From: Tetraselmis striata
Taxonomy: Eukaryota; Chlorophyta; Chlorodendrophyceae; Chlorodendrales; Chlorodendraceae
DNA length: 64,000 nt
Reading direction: 5' to 3'
Assembly (NCBI GenBank): GCA_006384855.1
Contig: VCJN01000739.1
Location: forward strand, 1-64,000
Shown: positions 1-10,993 of the stretch, one piece after another
How positions within the stretch are numbered: position 1 is the stretch's first letter
Layout of the letters: the number at the start of each line of letters is the position of its first letter
Notes under the pieces: model-generated
What the model was told of the DNA's origin: nothing
The model's database searches: none
Seen by the model: only the letters and a program-made list of their open reading frames with translations
Made by a program: the position numbers and the translations under genes

Positions 1-573
1 CGCTACCGATCGGCGATCAAACGCATGGCCGGGCGGTAGTCCATGCCACTATCGAGCATAACGAAGACCGCGAGGAGCAGCCCGCCACCCGCCAACAACA
101 AGGCAGGCTTCCCCCGGCGCTGGCCAAGCAGTTTTTCCCCGATGCGCATTAACAGCCCGCGCAATATGCACCGCCCCCTTAGCCGACCTAGGGATGCGGC
201 CGACGGCGAGCAGCTGGCAAAGGCGCGATCGCCCCCACCATCAGCCAACGCATCAACACTCCCTCGGAGCTGCCGCAAAACAGATGGCTAGCAAACACAA
301 TGACGGTTGTTGACGTCGACATGGCGCATCACAACACCGAGCCGACGATGTTACACGTGGGGGCCGACAACATCTGCGCCATCTTTCGCATCAAAGAGGA
401 CACGGGTTTCGCAACCACTATATATCGCCGCTATGCTAGATGCTGCCTGGAAGCGGGACGAGGAGGCGGCCAAGGGGTGGGGTCCCCTCGCACTAGGCGA
501 ACTGAGGGGCGGTGCCCCTCACAGCTCCCCCCAAAACAGAGGAGAAGTGGTGCTTAGGGTTGAATACATGTAT
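1..573. other. No assignable gene at left window edge
   Basis: A 91-codon minus-strand frame (278-3) runs to the window edge and contains one hydrophobic stretch (PALLLAGGGLLLAVFVML), so a membrane-anchored protein continuing outside the window is possible. A plus-strand frame at 300-557 shows no recognisable motif. Neither has a supporting splice pattern or family signature, so I make no gene call. Confidence 0.25.
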
Positions 574-633
574 GGTGATGTAGGAGGGGCTTAGCCCACG
601 AGGAATCACCGTGCCAACTGTTGGGAAGGGCGG
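574..633 (+). repeat. 60-bp direct repeat, left copy
   Basis: This segment recurs at 3567-3626 with only two or three differences. Its first 37 bases can fold: GGTGAT pairs with ATCACC around an inner GGGC-TTA-GCCC stem. The two copies flank about 2.9 kb that holds the unidentified ORF at 621-1567. They could be ends of a mobile element, but no target-site duplication is clear. Confidence 0.6.
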
Positions 634-1567
634 GGAATTTGCAGGAGTTTGCAGCCCGGCTTAGGAACCAATCCGGCGGGGGGCCGCTGCGACAACAACT
701 CGAGGCCGCGCAGTACACGTTGTCAGAGGGGGTGCTGGCCTTCTATGTCACGCCCGGAGATCGCACCGGCATCACGGACCCCTCCAGCGTTGCTGGGGCT
801 GCCTCGTCCTCCTCAACAAGGCCGCGCGCCAGCACCGACACCATCACTGTCATGCGTGCAGAGATCCAGGCCGTATGGCCACGAGATGATGACGACGTGT
901 ACTTGCCGGTGCAAGGTGCGTTGGGCGAGGTTGTTGCCCCTGACTGGGCGGCGGGCCTTGTTGTCTCGCGTGTCCGCGCCGCCGGCATCGAGGAGGACAA
1001 GAAAGACATGAGGAAACGCGTGACAAGGTGGGCACGCAACAAAACACTCCACCCACCACATAAGCACGCACCTACTCGTGGCTAACTTGTGCTGCGCGCA
1101 GGTTCGTCCGGGAGCGCCGTAAGGCCCACCTAAACGCCAAGGCTTCCACAGTGCCAGCGGCGCAACTCGTGGTGGCCGAGGAGGCCGCGTCCTTAGCCGC
1201 TTGGAGGCGAAATGATTGTGGGTTGTTGTAGGCGTCTGGGCACAGGGGGCGTCCCGACGCCAAGGCAAGGAAGCTCATGGCGGCGTCGTCGACGGCACAG
1301 CCTCCCGGGGTGGTGAAGACACTGACGGCCGCCGTTCTCCCTCCGGACGCGCCGCTGCCCCGCCCACCCCTAACTGAGAAGGAGCTGTGCTGGATGAACG
1401 CCGCCGACAAGAAGCACTCAGACGCCGACAAGAAGCGGAAGGGGCCAGTGAAGAAGCGCCCATGTAAGAAACTGACGGTCGCGGAGTCGGAGGCGGAGTC
1501 GGAGTCGGAGGCAGCGAGGTCGTCGAAGCGGCGGGTCCCCCGGGCACGCAAGAACAAGAACAAGTAG
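621..1567 (+). pseudogene. Unidentified split ORF, probably broken
   Basis: The first coding block, about 621-1027, ends KDMRKRVTR. A good intron (1028 gtgggc to 1101 cag) joins it in frame to a block encoding FVRERRKAHLNAKAS and ending DCGLL at a TAG near 1229. A third open block, 1277-1567 in another frame, encodes a lysine- and glutamate-rich C-terminus (DKKHSDADKKRKGPVKK, then ESEAESESEAA and a basic end) like a nuclear localisation tail. The frame break near 1229 is either a mutation or an intron I cannot place. No ATG fits the 5' block, and its open frame enters the 60-bp repeat, so the true start may lie in an upstream exon. I do not recognise the family. A DNA-transposon accessory protein or a host nuclear protein are both possible. 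Confidence 0.35.
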
Positions 1568-1666
1568 TAGCCCCCCCCCACCCGCCCCCCGCCCCCCGCC
1601 ACACGCCCCGACGGCAGCTGTCGCGAATATTGTAATTCAAACATTCTTCGGCAAAGCGCTGTCTGT

Positions 1667-1691
1667 CCCCCCCCCCCCCCCCCCCCCCCCC
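1667..1691 (+). repeat. Poly(C) run, C25
   Basis: An uninterrupted run of 25 C just downstream of the unidentified ORF, followed by further C-rich sequence to about 1714. On the minus strand it is a potential G-quadruplex. Confidence 0.9.
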
Positions 1692-1714
1692 GCCCCGCCC
1701 CCCCGCCCCCCCAC

Positions 1715-3566
1715 CCTCGCGAATATTTACGTAACGTGAGCACTCTTTGGCAAAACATGGCAGCCAAACCGCCCGTCTGATGACCTTTGGTCGGACATCG
1801 GGCAGGCCCGTTCAGCAGTACGAGCTATAATGTACACAAAATTCCCCACTTTGGCCGAATAGTTCGGCTGAGATTCGCGCTCCCATGTACTAATAGTCGT
1901 AGTTATCCACAGGACGATTCGTCATTGCGCCCGGGTTCGTACTACACCCCTCCACATAAGTCGGGGTTTTGCATTTTCGATCGCAAAGCGCATGCATGGG
2001 CGAGGATAACGCCGGCTGCATGTGCATACATGCTAACTACAGTGGGAATAGTTCGGGCGAACGCCTATTGTGCGCTTTATACCCACCCGCGCGACAACAC
2101 GACCATTTGTGGGCGCCCTTTAAAAAACGCGAAATCAATGCATGATGCGTTGGCGCCAGAAAGTTGTGGGTTGCGCCAACCGTCCAAACCTATGGAAATT
2201 GCGGCACTCGTCGCACCATACTCGGTGGATACGGCCCTTGGCATAAGTTGCACACACCGTGCGTGTAGGCCACTGAAAGCATGTCGCTGTAGGCACGACG
2301 TGACACCCCAACGACAAGTTGGCCACTGTGGGGAGCATTCTTGGGGTGAAAATGCTGCTGTTTCTGTGGCGACCGCACGTAGGAGAGGCGCTCGATGGCC
2401 CCCTTGGTGTAGGGCAATGCTCTACCATGGGGGCGCGTGGTGGAATGCCAGTTGCACCGTTTCGTGGGCGGGGTGGCGCGGTAGGGGCGTGGATTTTGAT
2501 TAACATGAAATTCCTTGAAAAATGCTGTGGAAAATGGCATTTTGGCAGGTAGATGTGTGTATCGCTAGGAGGTGGCACATGCCAAGTGTTGGTGGTCCGT
2601 GGTCATTCACATACATAACTCTCTCGCGCAACTGAGTATGGGGCTTAGACACGCACTTGGCGCAAAGCCACGAGCCCGATATAGGTGGGCACATGAGGCA
2701 GTGAGGGGCAACTTGGATGGTCATCTTTGGGGATTTTTTCCGGGGACCCAAAAACTCGATTTTTGATTTTGGAAGATTGTTATCGACGCAGATTTGAACG
2801 AGGAATTGCGTGGTTTTTTTAAAAAGTTTTCTGAGCAAACCCTGAGAAGTTATAGCGTTTTAAAGTCAATGGGGTGTTGCTACGTGTGGCCGACACTGAT
2901 GCCATGCCAGTATTGCAACGCGACATGTACTTGCCGCCGCCCACACGGCTGCACCCCAACCAAATGCACCCGAGCCCCTCGCCAATGTGTTTCCTCACGT
3001 GTTCATGGCCATCATGCCGTTTGGTTGTCTATTCACGCGCGTCGGCGTGTGCGTGATACCGACCCCGGTTTTGGTGCAGTTGCACGCGACGCCCATCCAC
3101 GCACCAAGTGCAGCGTGATTCCCTAGTCAAAGGTCTTTAAGCTTCGGTTTCAGCCCCTCATCATACAGGTTTTATAAAACCCTCTGAGATTCCAGGGTTT
3201 CATCTCATATGCCCTACGTTCAGGTACCCTAGACTTCTGAAGTCTTGAGACTGCCGAAAAGGGACCCCAAACTTATGTGCAGGGGTGTAGATACCCGGTA
3301 CCGGCTTAATAAATATATCGCGTACTACCCGGTACTGCACGGACAACCTCGTACCTTATACGTCTGTGCCATGTAACGCGTCACCGCGCTAGTACGACTA
3401 CCACAATGATTACAAAAACGTTTATCGCCCGCCGGCAATACCGCTGGATGCAATCGGACGTAACTGGATGGACATGCCGCCACCAGCAGCAGCCTTCACG
3501 GATAAATAATAGTCGCTAGTAGTAGTGCTTCGTCACCCGTATGTCACATCTCATTCTCACAGTGAT
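1715..3566. other. No assignable gene between the 60-bp repeats
   Basis: Open frames exist on both strands (for example 1787-2503 plus, 2135-2578 minus and 2500-2838 minus), but none shows a known motif and they overlap one another in opposite directions. The region is less GC-rich than its surroundings and could be the remains of a transposon bounded by the 60-bp repeats. At 3290-3400 it contains several short words of the type TACCGGTAC. Confidence 0.4.
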
Positions 3567-3626
3567 GGTGATGTAGGAGGGGCTTAGCCCACGAGGAATC
3601 ACCGTGCTACTGTTGGGAAGGGCGGA
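3567..3626 (+). repeat. 60-bp direct repeat, right copy
   Basis: Second copy of the 574-633 repeat in the same orientation, with the same potential hairpin. It lies 150 bp before the start of the LINE remnant. Confidence 0.6.
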
Positions 3627-3776
3627 GGAAATGGGGACCTAGCTTTTAGTTAGCTGCACGCTATGCACTATTCACACAGTGGCCATTATGCGGGTTCTTG
3701 CCGCCGAGCCGTAAGGCAGCTGGCATGTCTAGCATCAAAGACTGAGCGAGAACGAAGTTCCAAGCAATTTCAAATT

Positions 3777-4668
3777 TCAAATAAATGTGGTGTCTGATAG
3801 GGTCATTCCGTTGGCTACTTCAAAAACGGTTGTGTCGGAGTGCTCGTTGCCGTCGACCCAAGTGTGCTTTGACGTTTTGAATGATTGCTCGGAATCCGGC
3901 GTTGGCCGGTGTTGGGATGGATGTTGGACTATGTGTTCCAGTATCATTTCGTGTGCGTGCCGTCGCGAGGTGATTGTTATTCGGTACATCACTTGTTCGA
4001 CTAGGTGCAAGCAAATGGCGATGTCCAAGAGGATATGTTCCGGGAGTTCGGAGTCCAACGCCACCGAGATGCCAGTTCTGCTTTGATGATAGTACGGCGG
4101 ATTGCGTATGCGTCCACTCCCACGGCAATGGGGGTCTTGCCAGGGGTAAAAAGCCCCACGCCGATTCCTGTCGCGTCGCCGCGGAGGATACGGGAGCCGC
4201 ATGTGTGCGTGTAGCTATTCGGGTCACATCGTCGTGTAAGAGGTTGAATGAGCTGGAATATGTTTAAAAGTGGGCGGAGCACCCATGTTGTGGGTGTCGA
4301 GTGTCATTCGGGGGAAGGGGGAGGAGGGTCTTGGGAGGCGGGGGCATGTTGTCGCTGCTTTGGTCGCTTCCGAGCCTACCGGTCGCTACTGGGTGGTGTC
4401 AATGTGGAATAAGTGCAGATTATGTACCGTCGGCGGGTAATAAGGCCTGCTACACAGTAGCGCGGTTGTCATCGTGGTTGTGGCGGCGATGGCGTTGATG
4501 TTGACTGCATATGTAGGGGGCAGAGACGACCATGTATACTCCCACTGGCCATTTGGTGCCGAGGTTTGCGTCCGTGGCTGGTTGAGTGTGTTGGTCTGGG
4601 GACCGGAATTTTGTCCAGCCTGCGGGGAGTTAGTATAGTTTCTGCACGAAGGTAGAGGTGGTTTAGGA
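3777..4668 (-). pseudogene. LINE remnant, RNase H region (part 1)
   Basis: The minus strand encodes broken frames that align with the RNase H part of the LINE at 56-64 kb. Examples are ISVALDSELPEHILLDIAIC against its ISVALESDLPKYILSDSAIS, and the shared RRHAHEMILEHIV block. Identity continues in DNA towards 4668, matching about 57.3-58.25 kb of the larger copy. Several frameshifts separate the blocks, so this is a dead 3' fragment. The first Asp of the RNase H TDGS motif is Cys here (TCGS near 4199). Confidence 0.8.
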
Positions 4669-5486
4669 GGCCACATGACTTCCCGCGGTAACCCTCACGA
4701 CATGTCGCGATCCGAATGAGGTACGAATGTTCGTAACGCGCGTGCCGCGCCCATGCGCCGTGAGGTCCGCATATAGCTTCCCGCAGTATCCTCCCGACAC
4801 TGCGGGCGGCGCATCACGGACCCGCCCTTCTCTTCAAACCAGCGCACCAGCTGCCGCGCCCACTCAGTAGACCTACCCCCTCGCCCCTTCGAGTATATAG
4901 CGCGGTCGTGGTGGGAGGGGGCGCGTGGATGTCCCGGGCCGACTGCCGCGAGGCCCACCCTCACGACTGCCGCCCGTGACCATCCCCATCGTGGCATCTC
5001 GTTTTGCTAACACCATGCGCCAAAAGGGCCAAAGCTGCTCTCATATAAAGACAGCTTCGTCCAAATAAATGTCCTAGACAGTGTACGTTATGCCCTAACT
5101 CGCCCGACCGAGCCGGCGACACCAAAGCTGGTAGGTGGTAAAGATGGTAGGTGGAGGCGGCACGTAGATTGGGTTGCTGCGGGGTCGCCACAGAAATCCC
5201 CTAGCGCGCCGCATGTGTAGCCGCAATGATCGCTAGCAGCCCACCAGCATCGCCGTACATTGAGGTATTGCTGTCGGTACGGGTGGTCCCGATATCGGGG
5301 TTGGGAGTCGTGGGTTAGCTAGGTGCTAGACCAAGCAGGGCAATGGGCCGTGCGACGTACACGTCGCGCTGCCGAGCAGGTTGCTAACAGTGCCAAGCAA
5401 CGGCCCAACCTGCATACCGGTATAAAAACAAATTGGGCAGTTTTCGCAATGTCATACGGGTTACCGCGGGAAGTGATGTGGTGGCC
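4669..5486. mobile_element. 818-bp non-autonomous element with terminal inverted repeats
   Basis: It interrupts the LINE remnant. The left end GGCCACATGACTTCCCGCGG is mirrored at the right end, where the reverse complement of about 5455-5486 reads GGCCACCACATCACTTCCCG and continues CGGTAACCC. Outside these ends the LINE sequence resumes, by comparison with 58.23-58.38 kb. Two minus-strand frames inside (4997-4695 and 5191-4961) show no transposase motif. The superfamily is not known. A DNA transposon derivative (MITE-like) is the likeliest reading. Confidence 0.65.
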
Positions 5487-5652
5487 TTTTTGTATGACGC
5501 GTCTGTCCAGTCGGGAAGGGTGAGCACGTACGGTGGCAGTAGCCTGGTGGCGTTTGGCGTACACAATACGGAAGGCGTGCGTGTTTGCGGCTTGCAGCAT
5601 GCATTTGTCATCGTGTTCGGGGTTGGCTAGTAACGTTTTGCCCACAATCGGA
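5487..5652 (-). pseudogene. LINE remnant (part 2)
   Basis: Continuation of the LINE fragment beyond the inserted element. The stretch including catttgtcatcgtgttcggg matches about 58.26-58.43 kb of the large LINE. Similarity stops at the poly(G) run that begins at 5653. Confidence 0.75.
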
Positions 5653-5676
5653 GGGGGGGGGGGGGGGGGGGGGGGG
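5653..5676 (+). repeat. Poly(G) run, G24
   Basis: Uninterrupted G run at the point where similarity to the LINE ends. It may mark a rearrangement or repair junction. Confidence 0.9.
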
Positions 5677-6937
5677 AGTTGCAGGCATGCCCGTGGCCAC
5701 AATCGGAGAGCTTCATGTCCTCAACGTCCCAAGCTGTTGCTCCTGTGCATCTATTCAACATGGCAGTTGCTGCTGAGGTTTTGATCGGGTATGGGTATAT
5801 AAGAGCGGTGCCAGCAACAAGGCGTGCTACCTAGCGACTCCCGCGTCCAGTGTGTGCATTTTAGGCATACCATGATACAGCATGGCCAGTTGGAAAGGAT
5901 CTCAGCAGCATGCATGCGGAAGGACTAACCCCCCCCCCCCCCGGGCCCGCCCCCACTGGTTGCTAACTTGTTGGCTTTTTGCAGTCGTACATTGCATCTA
6001 AATGCACATGCTGGTGACCCCGACCTGCACGCGAATCGATGAACCGTGTACATGGATAAAGCCCATACTCGCAAAGCCGCTAGATCGGCGGTAGAGTCGT
6101 AGATTCGCCGCTAATCTAGGAAAACCCCATATTCGAAAGCCGCTAGTTCGTATATTCAATCTAAGACGTCGTAGATTCAACCTCCAAAGGTCCTAGATTA
6201 GCGCAAATCTAGGACAAAACGAGTAAAAATCTAGGACGTCCGAGATTGGCATCGAGGGCCTTTCGGGCCCATTCGGTATGTATCCTGGGCCACCCCGCGA
6301 TCGCCATACATCATCGCGACTACCGCCAACTCCACCGCTCCACCAGCACCCACGCCTCGGTCCTGCGGCCTATCCATTGCCGCCCCGCCCGCCCAGCGCC
6401 ATGCATATACATGCGTCGATTCCGGGGCATTGGTCATGAATATTCCTCCGTCCCGTTAGTCTTGCATCGTTGCATAGTCGGGCGCCCCGTCGCCGCCACC
6501 AGCGCGCTCATTGTGACACGAGGTAATGGCATGGCGATGAACAGCAAGGCCAGATACAAGATACCCGCCAGTTATCTTGGGAGACGCATAGTGTAGCACG
6601 GGGAGGGGGTTCTGAGGTGGGGTACCGACGGGTGGGGAGAGTGAGCAATGAGTAGTGATGCGGGCCGCGGCGGCTTTTGGGTAAACTCCTGCGGCGGGGC
6701 TGGCGGGCGTCGCGGCCGAAGCATGATGGCGATTTGAGACAGTAGTTATTCGAATGTGGTGTAAAATCATATATTGCGCACGATGTCTTCTAGAGCGGCA
6801 AAATAATAATCTTGGAAGTCGAATCTATAATAATCTAGCGGCTTTTCGAATATGGACTTAATGGCCCAGCCACCTTTTATTCAAAGCGGTGAAGCGGCTT
6901 TATTTTATGTAGATACTCGTACTATCTAATCCTACCA
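5677..6937. other. No gene; AT-rich CTAGATT-type short repeats
   Basis: At 6050-6240 and again at 6780-6860 the words CTAGATT/AATCTAG recur every 15-40 bases, often next to AGCCGC or CGGC, giving many small imperfect inverted repeats. A C12 run lies near 5931. Open frames at 6246-6596 (plus) and 6456-6770 (minus) have no recognisable domain. Confidence 0.4.
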
Positions 6938-7829
6938 TATTAATTACGAGGTAAGTATGTGAGTCTGTCTGTTATTTGTTTGTCTGTATGTCGCAGACTT
7001 TCGGTACGGTTTCACATAGATTATTAGATAGATCGAAAATGTATCCGTTATATATTCCGATATATAATTCCGCGCAGGCCAAAATAACCGTCACGCTTAC
7101 CTGCTGACTACCGCTCCCGGTACGAGTACCGGCCGCCCGGCTGCCGCCGGTCGGGCCTGTCGTTGCCGTTGGTAAGGTCTACGGGGCAAACATGGCGCGC
7201 AGCGCCGAGCCCGCCGCGTGGACCGGACCCGGACGCCAGACGCCATCGTTTGTCCATCGCCAGACGCGGGACGGCCGTCGCCCGTTCGTCTCGCCGCTTG
7301 TCCATCAACGGACGCCGGGCCCGGGTCGGCGGACGCGGGACTGTACAATATTAGCGACTACTACGACTGATCCTTGAGGCTCTCTGGATTCCACACTCCG
7401 CTGCGATAACGGGTCTACTTGTATATAATTATCGACAAGACCTGGGGCCCGCGTCGATGGACGGGCGGCAAGGCGGACGGCGGGCGACGGTCGTCTGGCA
7501 AAGCACGAACGACGTTGTCCGGCGTCCGGGCCCGGTCCACGTGGCGGGCTCGGCGCTTAGCGCCATGCCAGCCTTGCAGACCTGACCAACGGCGACGACC
7601 GGCCCGACCGGCAGCGGCCGGGCGGCCGGTACCCGTACTTGTACATGTAGATAGTCAGCAGGTAAGCGCGACGGTTATTTTGGCCTGCGCGGAATTATGA
7701 CGGAGTATATAATGGATACATTTTCTATCTATCTAATAATCTATGCGAAACTGTTCTGAAAATCGGCGACAGACTGATATAAACACACATACACACTCAC
7801 AAACAACTGACTCACCTCGTAATTAATAC
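6938..7829. mobile_element. GC-rich foldback element (long inverted repeat)
   Basis: Left arm 6938 to about 7383 and right arm about 7384 to 7829 are inverted copies. The outer ends are tattaattacgaggt against its complement at 7814-7829. Inside are matching blocks such as ttccgcgcaggccaaaataa against its complement near 7675-7695, and a GC-rich core in both arms (ACCGGCCCGACCGGC-type words). The arms have diverged by substitutions and small indels. Short frames in the core (for example 7097-7348 minus) are Arg/Pro-rich by composition and are not called as genes. No transposase is present. Confidence 0.75.
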
Positions 7830-7849
7830 AAGTTGACCCGTTACATCAG

Positions 7850-8225
7850 TCGTGTGGAATTCAAAGAGCCGCAAGGATCAATCGTAGTTTAGTAGTCCCT
7901 ACATTGTACAACCCCGCGTGCGCCGACCCGCCGGGGCCCGGCGTCCGTCAACGGACGGGCGGCGAGGTGGAGGGGCGAGCGACGGTCGTCCAGCGTCCGG
8001 CGACGGACAAACGACGGCGTCCGGGTCCGATCCGTAGACCCGACGAACTACGGCGACGACCGGCCCGACCGGCGGCGGCGGCGGTACATTAGGTACTGGT
8101 AGTAAAGCGCGGCGGTTATTTTGGCCTGCGCGGAATTATGACGGAATCTATCACGGATAATAATCTAAAAAATCCGTTCCGAAAGTCGTCGACAGCCAGA
8201 CAGACAGACTCACTCCGTAATGAAT
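7850..8225 (+). repeat. Solo copy of the foldback arm
   Basis: This carries the right-arm order: gtgtggaattcaaagagccg (inner end), then the GC-rich core with GGGGCCCGGCGTCCGT, then ggttattttggcctgcgcgg and an AT-rich outer end. It is a third, single-arm copy directly after the foldback element. Confidence 0.7.
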
Positions 8226-8257
8226 ATAGGGTAGGATGGCAGGACACTAGTAAAGCG

Positions 8258-8290
8258 GGTTTTTAGGGTTTAGAATTTTAGGGTTTAAAA
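8258..8290 (+). repeat. Short TTTAGGG-like interstitial motif
   Basis: Two to three degenerate units of TTTAGGG, the plant and green-algal telomere repeat, lie between GGGTTTTTAGGG and TTTAAAACCC. It is too short to be a chromosome end. Confidence 0.5.
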
Positions 8291-8781
8291 CCCGCTACAT
8301 CATGAACAGGGCGATGATTACGCGATGATGACCGCGACGATGGCGGTGACGCTCGCGCGCCATGGCGCGATGCCGAACCCTACAAAGGTTCTGATACCCT
8401 GAACCCTAGAGGCAGATTTGTTTTTTTTTCCCGCCCCCGGGACATGGCTGGTACCAGTGAAACCCTTATTCTAGGCCAGTGGCCGCTTTTAGGCGGCTTG
8501 CTGTGTTGATTTTCTAATTCTGGGGAACTGTCCTTTTTGTAATTCACACAAGTGAAACCCTTGCAGCGTCTCTACGACGGCCGTTTAGGCAGCAATCCGA
8601 AAGGCAGTTGCCAGGCAGCCGGCAGACTACATCAGCAGGCAGCTGACGACGCCACCACCATCGTCGCGATTCACGTGTAACGAAGCTGCTGCACTCTTTC
8701 TACCCTGCCTAGCAGCGCTTGCTTTGAGTTTGCCATCTTTAGTCTGGATCCTCAATATCAACTCCAGCAAACAGCTTTTCT
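8291..8781. other. Upstream region of COQ9
   Basis: No ORF of note. A dispersed motif, a T-run followed by CCCCCGGGACA and a TGG-ACCAGTGA block, occurs near 8410-8465 and again near 50185-50225, with a partial match near 20160. The COQ9 promoter must lie here, but I see no clear TATA box. Confidence 0.35.
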
Positions 8782-9648
8782 ATGACATCCTCAGCACGCT
8801 GCGCTAGGTTGCTCTCGGCATGGCGGCCGCTTTCAGCATCAGCGGGCAGTTCTACCTCGCTCATTCAGGCTGCATCCCCCGTCCGAGTGGCTGCATATGG
8901 CACAACGCAGGAGCCAGCCGTTGGAGTTCGACACACAGCTCGCGGCGGCGTTCTCCTTCCTGCTACCTCTTTGGGGAAGTGGGCTGTCGCTGCTCAGGTG
9001 CTCTCCCAGCACCCTGGTTTTTGCTTCCCCCTGCGTGTCCTTCTCAGTTATGTTTGGACAGGGGCCGACGTGACTTTCTAGCACAAGAACTGCATGGCCA
9101 CGGCGCAGGCACGGTACTCCAGCTCATTTGGGATTCCACCCAGCGGGGACGGAAGTAGGAAACAAGAAGAGGCTTCAGAGACACGGAGCGAGGTGAGGGC
9201 CTTAGGGTTGCAATGAATGCCTCTTATGACCCTTTGTGGCAGTGCTGGCAGGTATTGTCGTCTAGTCTCTGCATGCGCGCACAGTTTGCGTCTCGTCGCG
9301 CGCATTGCGGCACCCTGCTGAACGGACAAATTTGCTGTCTCAGGATGGCGACGCTGACGTGACCAAAGCCCAGCTGCTCGCGGCCTCGATCCCACACGTG
9401 GTAGGGTGAAACCCGGTATGCGTAGCTGCACATACCAAGAACGCATGGCACTGGCAGCTGCCCCACCAATCGCATCACTGCCTCACAACTGATATTTCAA
9501 CCTTTGCACAACCGTGAACGTTCAGAAAAATCTTGGCTGGTCGCAAGCAGCCATTGTTGCTGGGGCCAAGGACCTGGGGCTGTCACCCTCCATTGGCGGA
9601 CTGCTGGAGCGTGGAGAGGCAGAGCTTGTTGAGGTGAGGCGTCCTCCG

Positions 9649-9681
<33 letters not shown>

Positions 9682-10820
9682 TCTAAGGATTGTGTTTTTC
9701 AAGACTGCGGCTTGAACACTCTGGCATGCATAGCCAATGCACCATCCTGAAGTCCTTACTGCCAAACCGTCTCAATGCTTCTGTCCATCAGCACGTGGTG
9801 AAACAGCAGAATGCAGAGTTTATATCAAAGCTGGAGGGGCTGCAGGCAGGTGATCTGCAGGGCATGCGCATGGGGGACAAGATGTACACTGCCCTGAAGA
9901 TGCGGCTTGAGATGAATATCCCGTACATTGGTAAGATTGCTGATGATGCATGAACTGCACACTGCGTCATCCATAAAGCTTGACGGCTGCCCTTCCCTTG
10001 GCTGGGGAATGGAGGGCGACAATGGGAGTAATGATTCTCATAATCTGGCCAGGCCGCTGAACCTGTGCTACCATTGCATGTGCGACTCCCCGCAGACTCC
10101 TGGCCTCAAGCGCTGGCAGTACTCACCCAGCCACAGAACGCGCCGCACTCGCTGGCGTTATTGACAAATCTTGTGGATGACATCTGGCACACTTTGGGAG
10201 ATCGCTCTGTGGACATGAGCTGGTACACCAAGCGGGGCCTTCTGGCAGGTGAGTCGATCACAGTGGTGCTCCAGCGTGGCTCCAAGGATTGTCCTACCCA
10301 ATTTGATGTTGATTTCAGATTTAAGGACGTACATGCTCCCGGCCAACGCCTGGTCAACTGTCGTATTATTGTTTGCCGGCAGTGCATGACGCTGATGTAC
10401 CACTGACAGGCAATTATATGCAGGCATTTACGTCTCCACAGAACTCTACATGTTGACAGACTCATCCCCGGACTTCCATGACACATGGGAGGCACTCCAG
10501 CGGCGGCTGGATGATGTGGAGTCTGCAGGTACAGCCATCTGCACCTTTTCCTGATAGATTCCGCCCTGCATATACATGGCTTTACCTTGCTACATCATGC
10601 GGCCGTTTGACATGGCGACCGTTTTAATGTGCCGCCCATTTGGACAGGGGGAGCGGTGCGAGAGTTCAGTAAGCAGCTGGAGCGCCTCTTTGGCAGTGCC
10701 GGATTCCCAAGCACCGCGCAAACAAAGCCTTCTCCAGAGGGTGCCAGCCAAACTCAATCTGGGGCTGATTCTTCCCGAGGGTCGCAAGAGAAAGAGACAT
10801 CACAGTCCGAGGCGAAGTGA
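8782..10820 (+). CDS. COQ9: Ubiquinone biosynthesis protein COQ9, mitochondrial
   Basis: Eight exons (8782-8997, 9082-9192, 9344-9400, 9526-9633, 9792-9930, 10096-10248, 10424-10528, 10648-10820) join with matching phases to 353 aa. COQ9 is a TetR-fold lipid-binding protein that presents polyprenyl intermediates to COQ7 in the coenzyme Q complex on the matrix side of the inner mitochondrial membrane. Family signatures seen: NLGWSQAAIVAGAKDLGLS, WPQALAVLTQP, LLTNLVDDIWH, DMSWYTKRGLLAGIY and STELYMLTDSSPDFHDTW. The N-terminus (MTSSARCARLLSAWRPLSAS) is rich in Arg and Ser with no acidic residue, as expected of a mitochondrial presequence. The ATG at 8782 is chosen because exon 1 is open from there and ends in phase at CAG/GTGCTC. 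The acceptor of exon 2 (ttctag) is the least certain boundary. The tail after the last conserved helix is Ser/Gln/Glu-rich. All introns are GT-AG. Confidence 0.93.
9652..9680 (+). repeat. (CA)n microsatellite in COQ9 intron 4
   Basis: About 14 CA dinucleotides in the intron between exons 4 and 5. Confidence 0.9.
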
Positions 10821-10988
10821 TATAAATGTGAAAAGCCATGTTGATGTAGGAATTGGCGGTGGTACAGATGTGATCGGCTAGTTTGTCTGTGTGTCTCGTT
10901 GTCACTGGCAGCACTACCACTTGGAGCTGTCTTTGGCCCTGCATGCTGCATCTTTCTCCATACCATTCATGACATGTCTAGGGCAAAT

Positions 10989-10993
10989 TGTAA
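10989..10993 (+). terminator. Candidate TGTAA poly(A) signal of COQ9
   Basis: TGTAA is the usual chlorophyte polyadenylation signal. This is a good candidate about 170 bases after the COQ9 stop codon. Confidence 0.45.

Noticed and set aside
574..610. tRNA gene
   Set aside because: The hairpin is 37 bases with no anticodon or TPsiC arm and no A/B box spacing.
1072..1767. 231-codon minus-strand ORF
   Set aside because: It is antisense to the better-supported plus blocks, and its polyglycine stretch is only the poly(C) run read backwards.
1787..2503. 238-codon plus-strand ORF
   Set aside because: No motif, overlapped by equally long minus frames, and composition not distinct from neighbouring non-coding DNA.
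8258..8290. Telomere
   Set aside because: Only two or three degenerate TTTAGGG units, followed by a normal gene.
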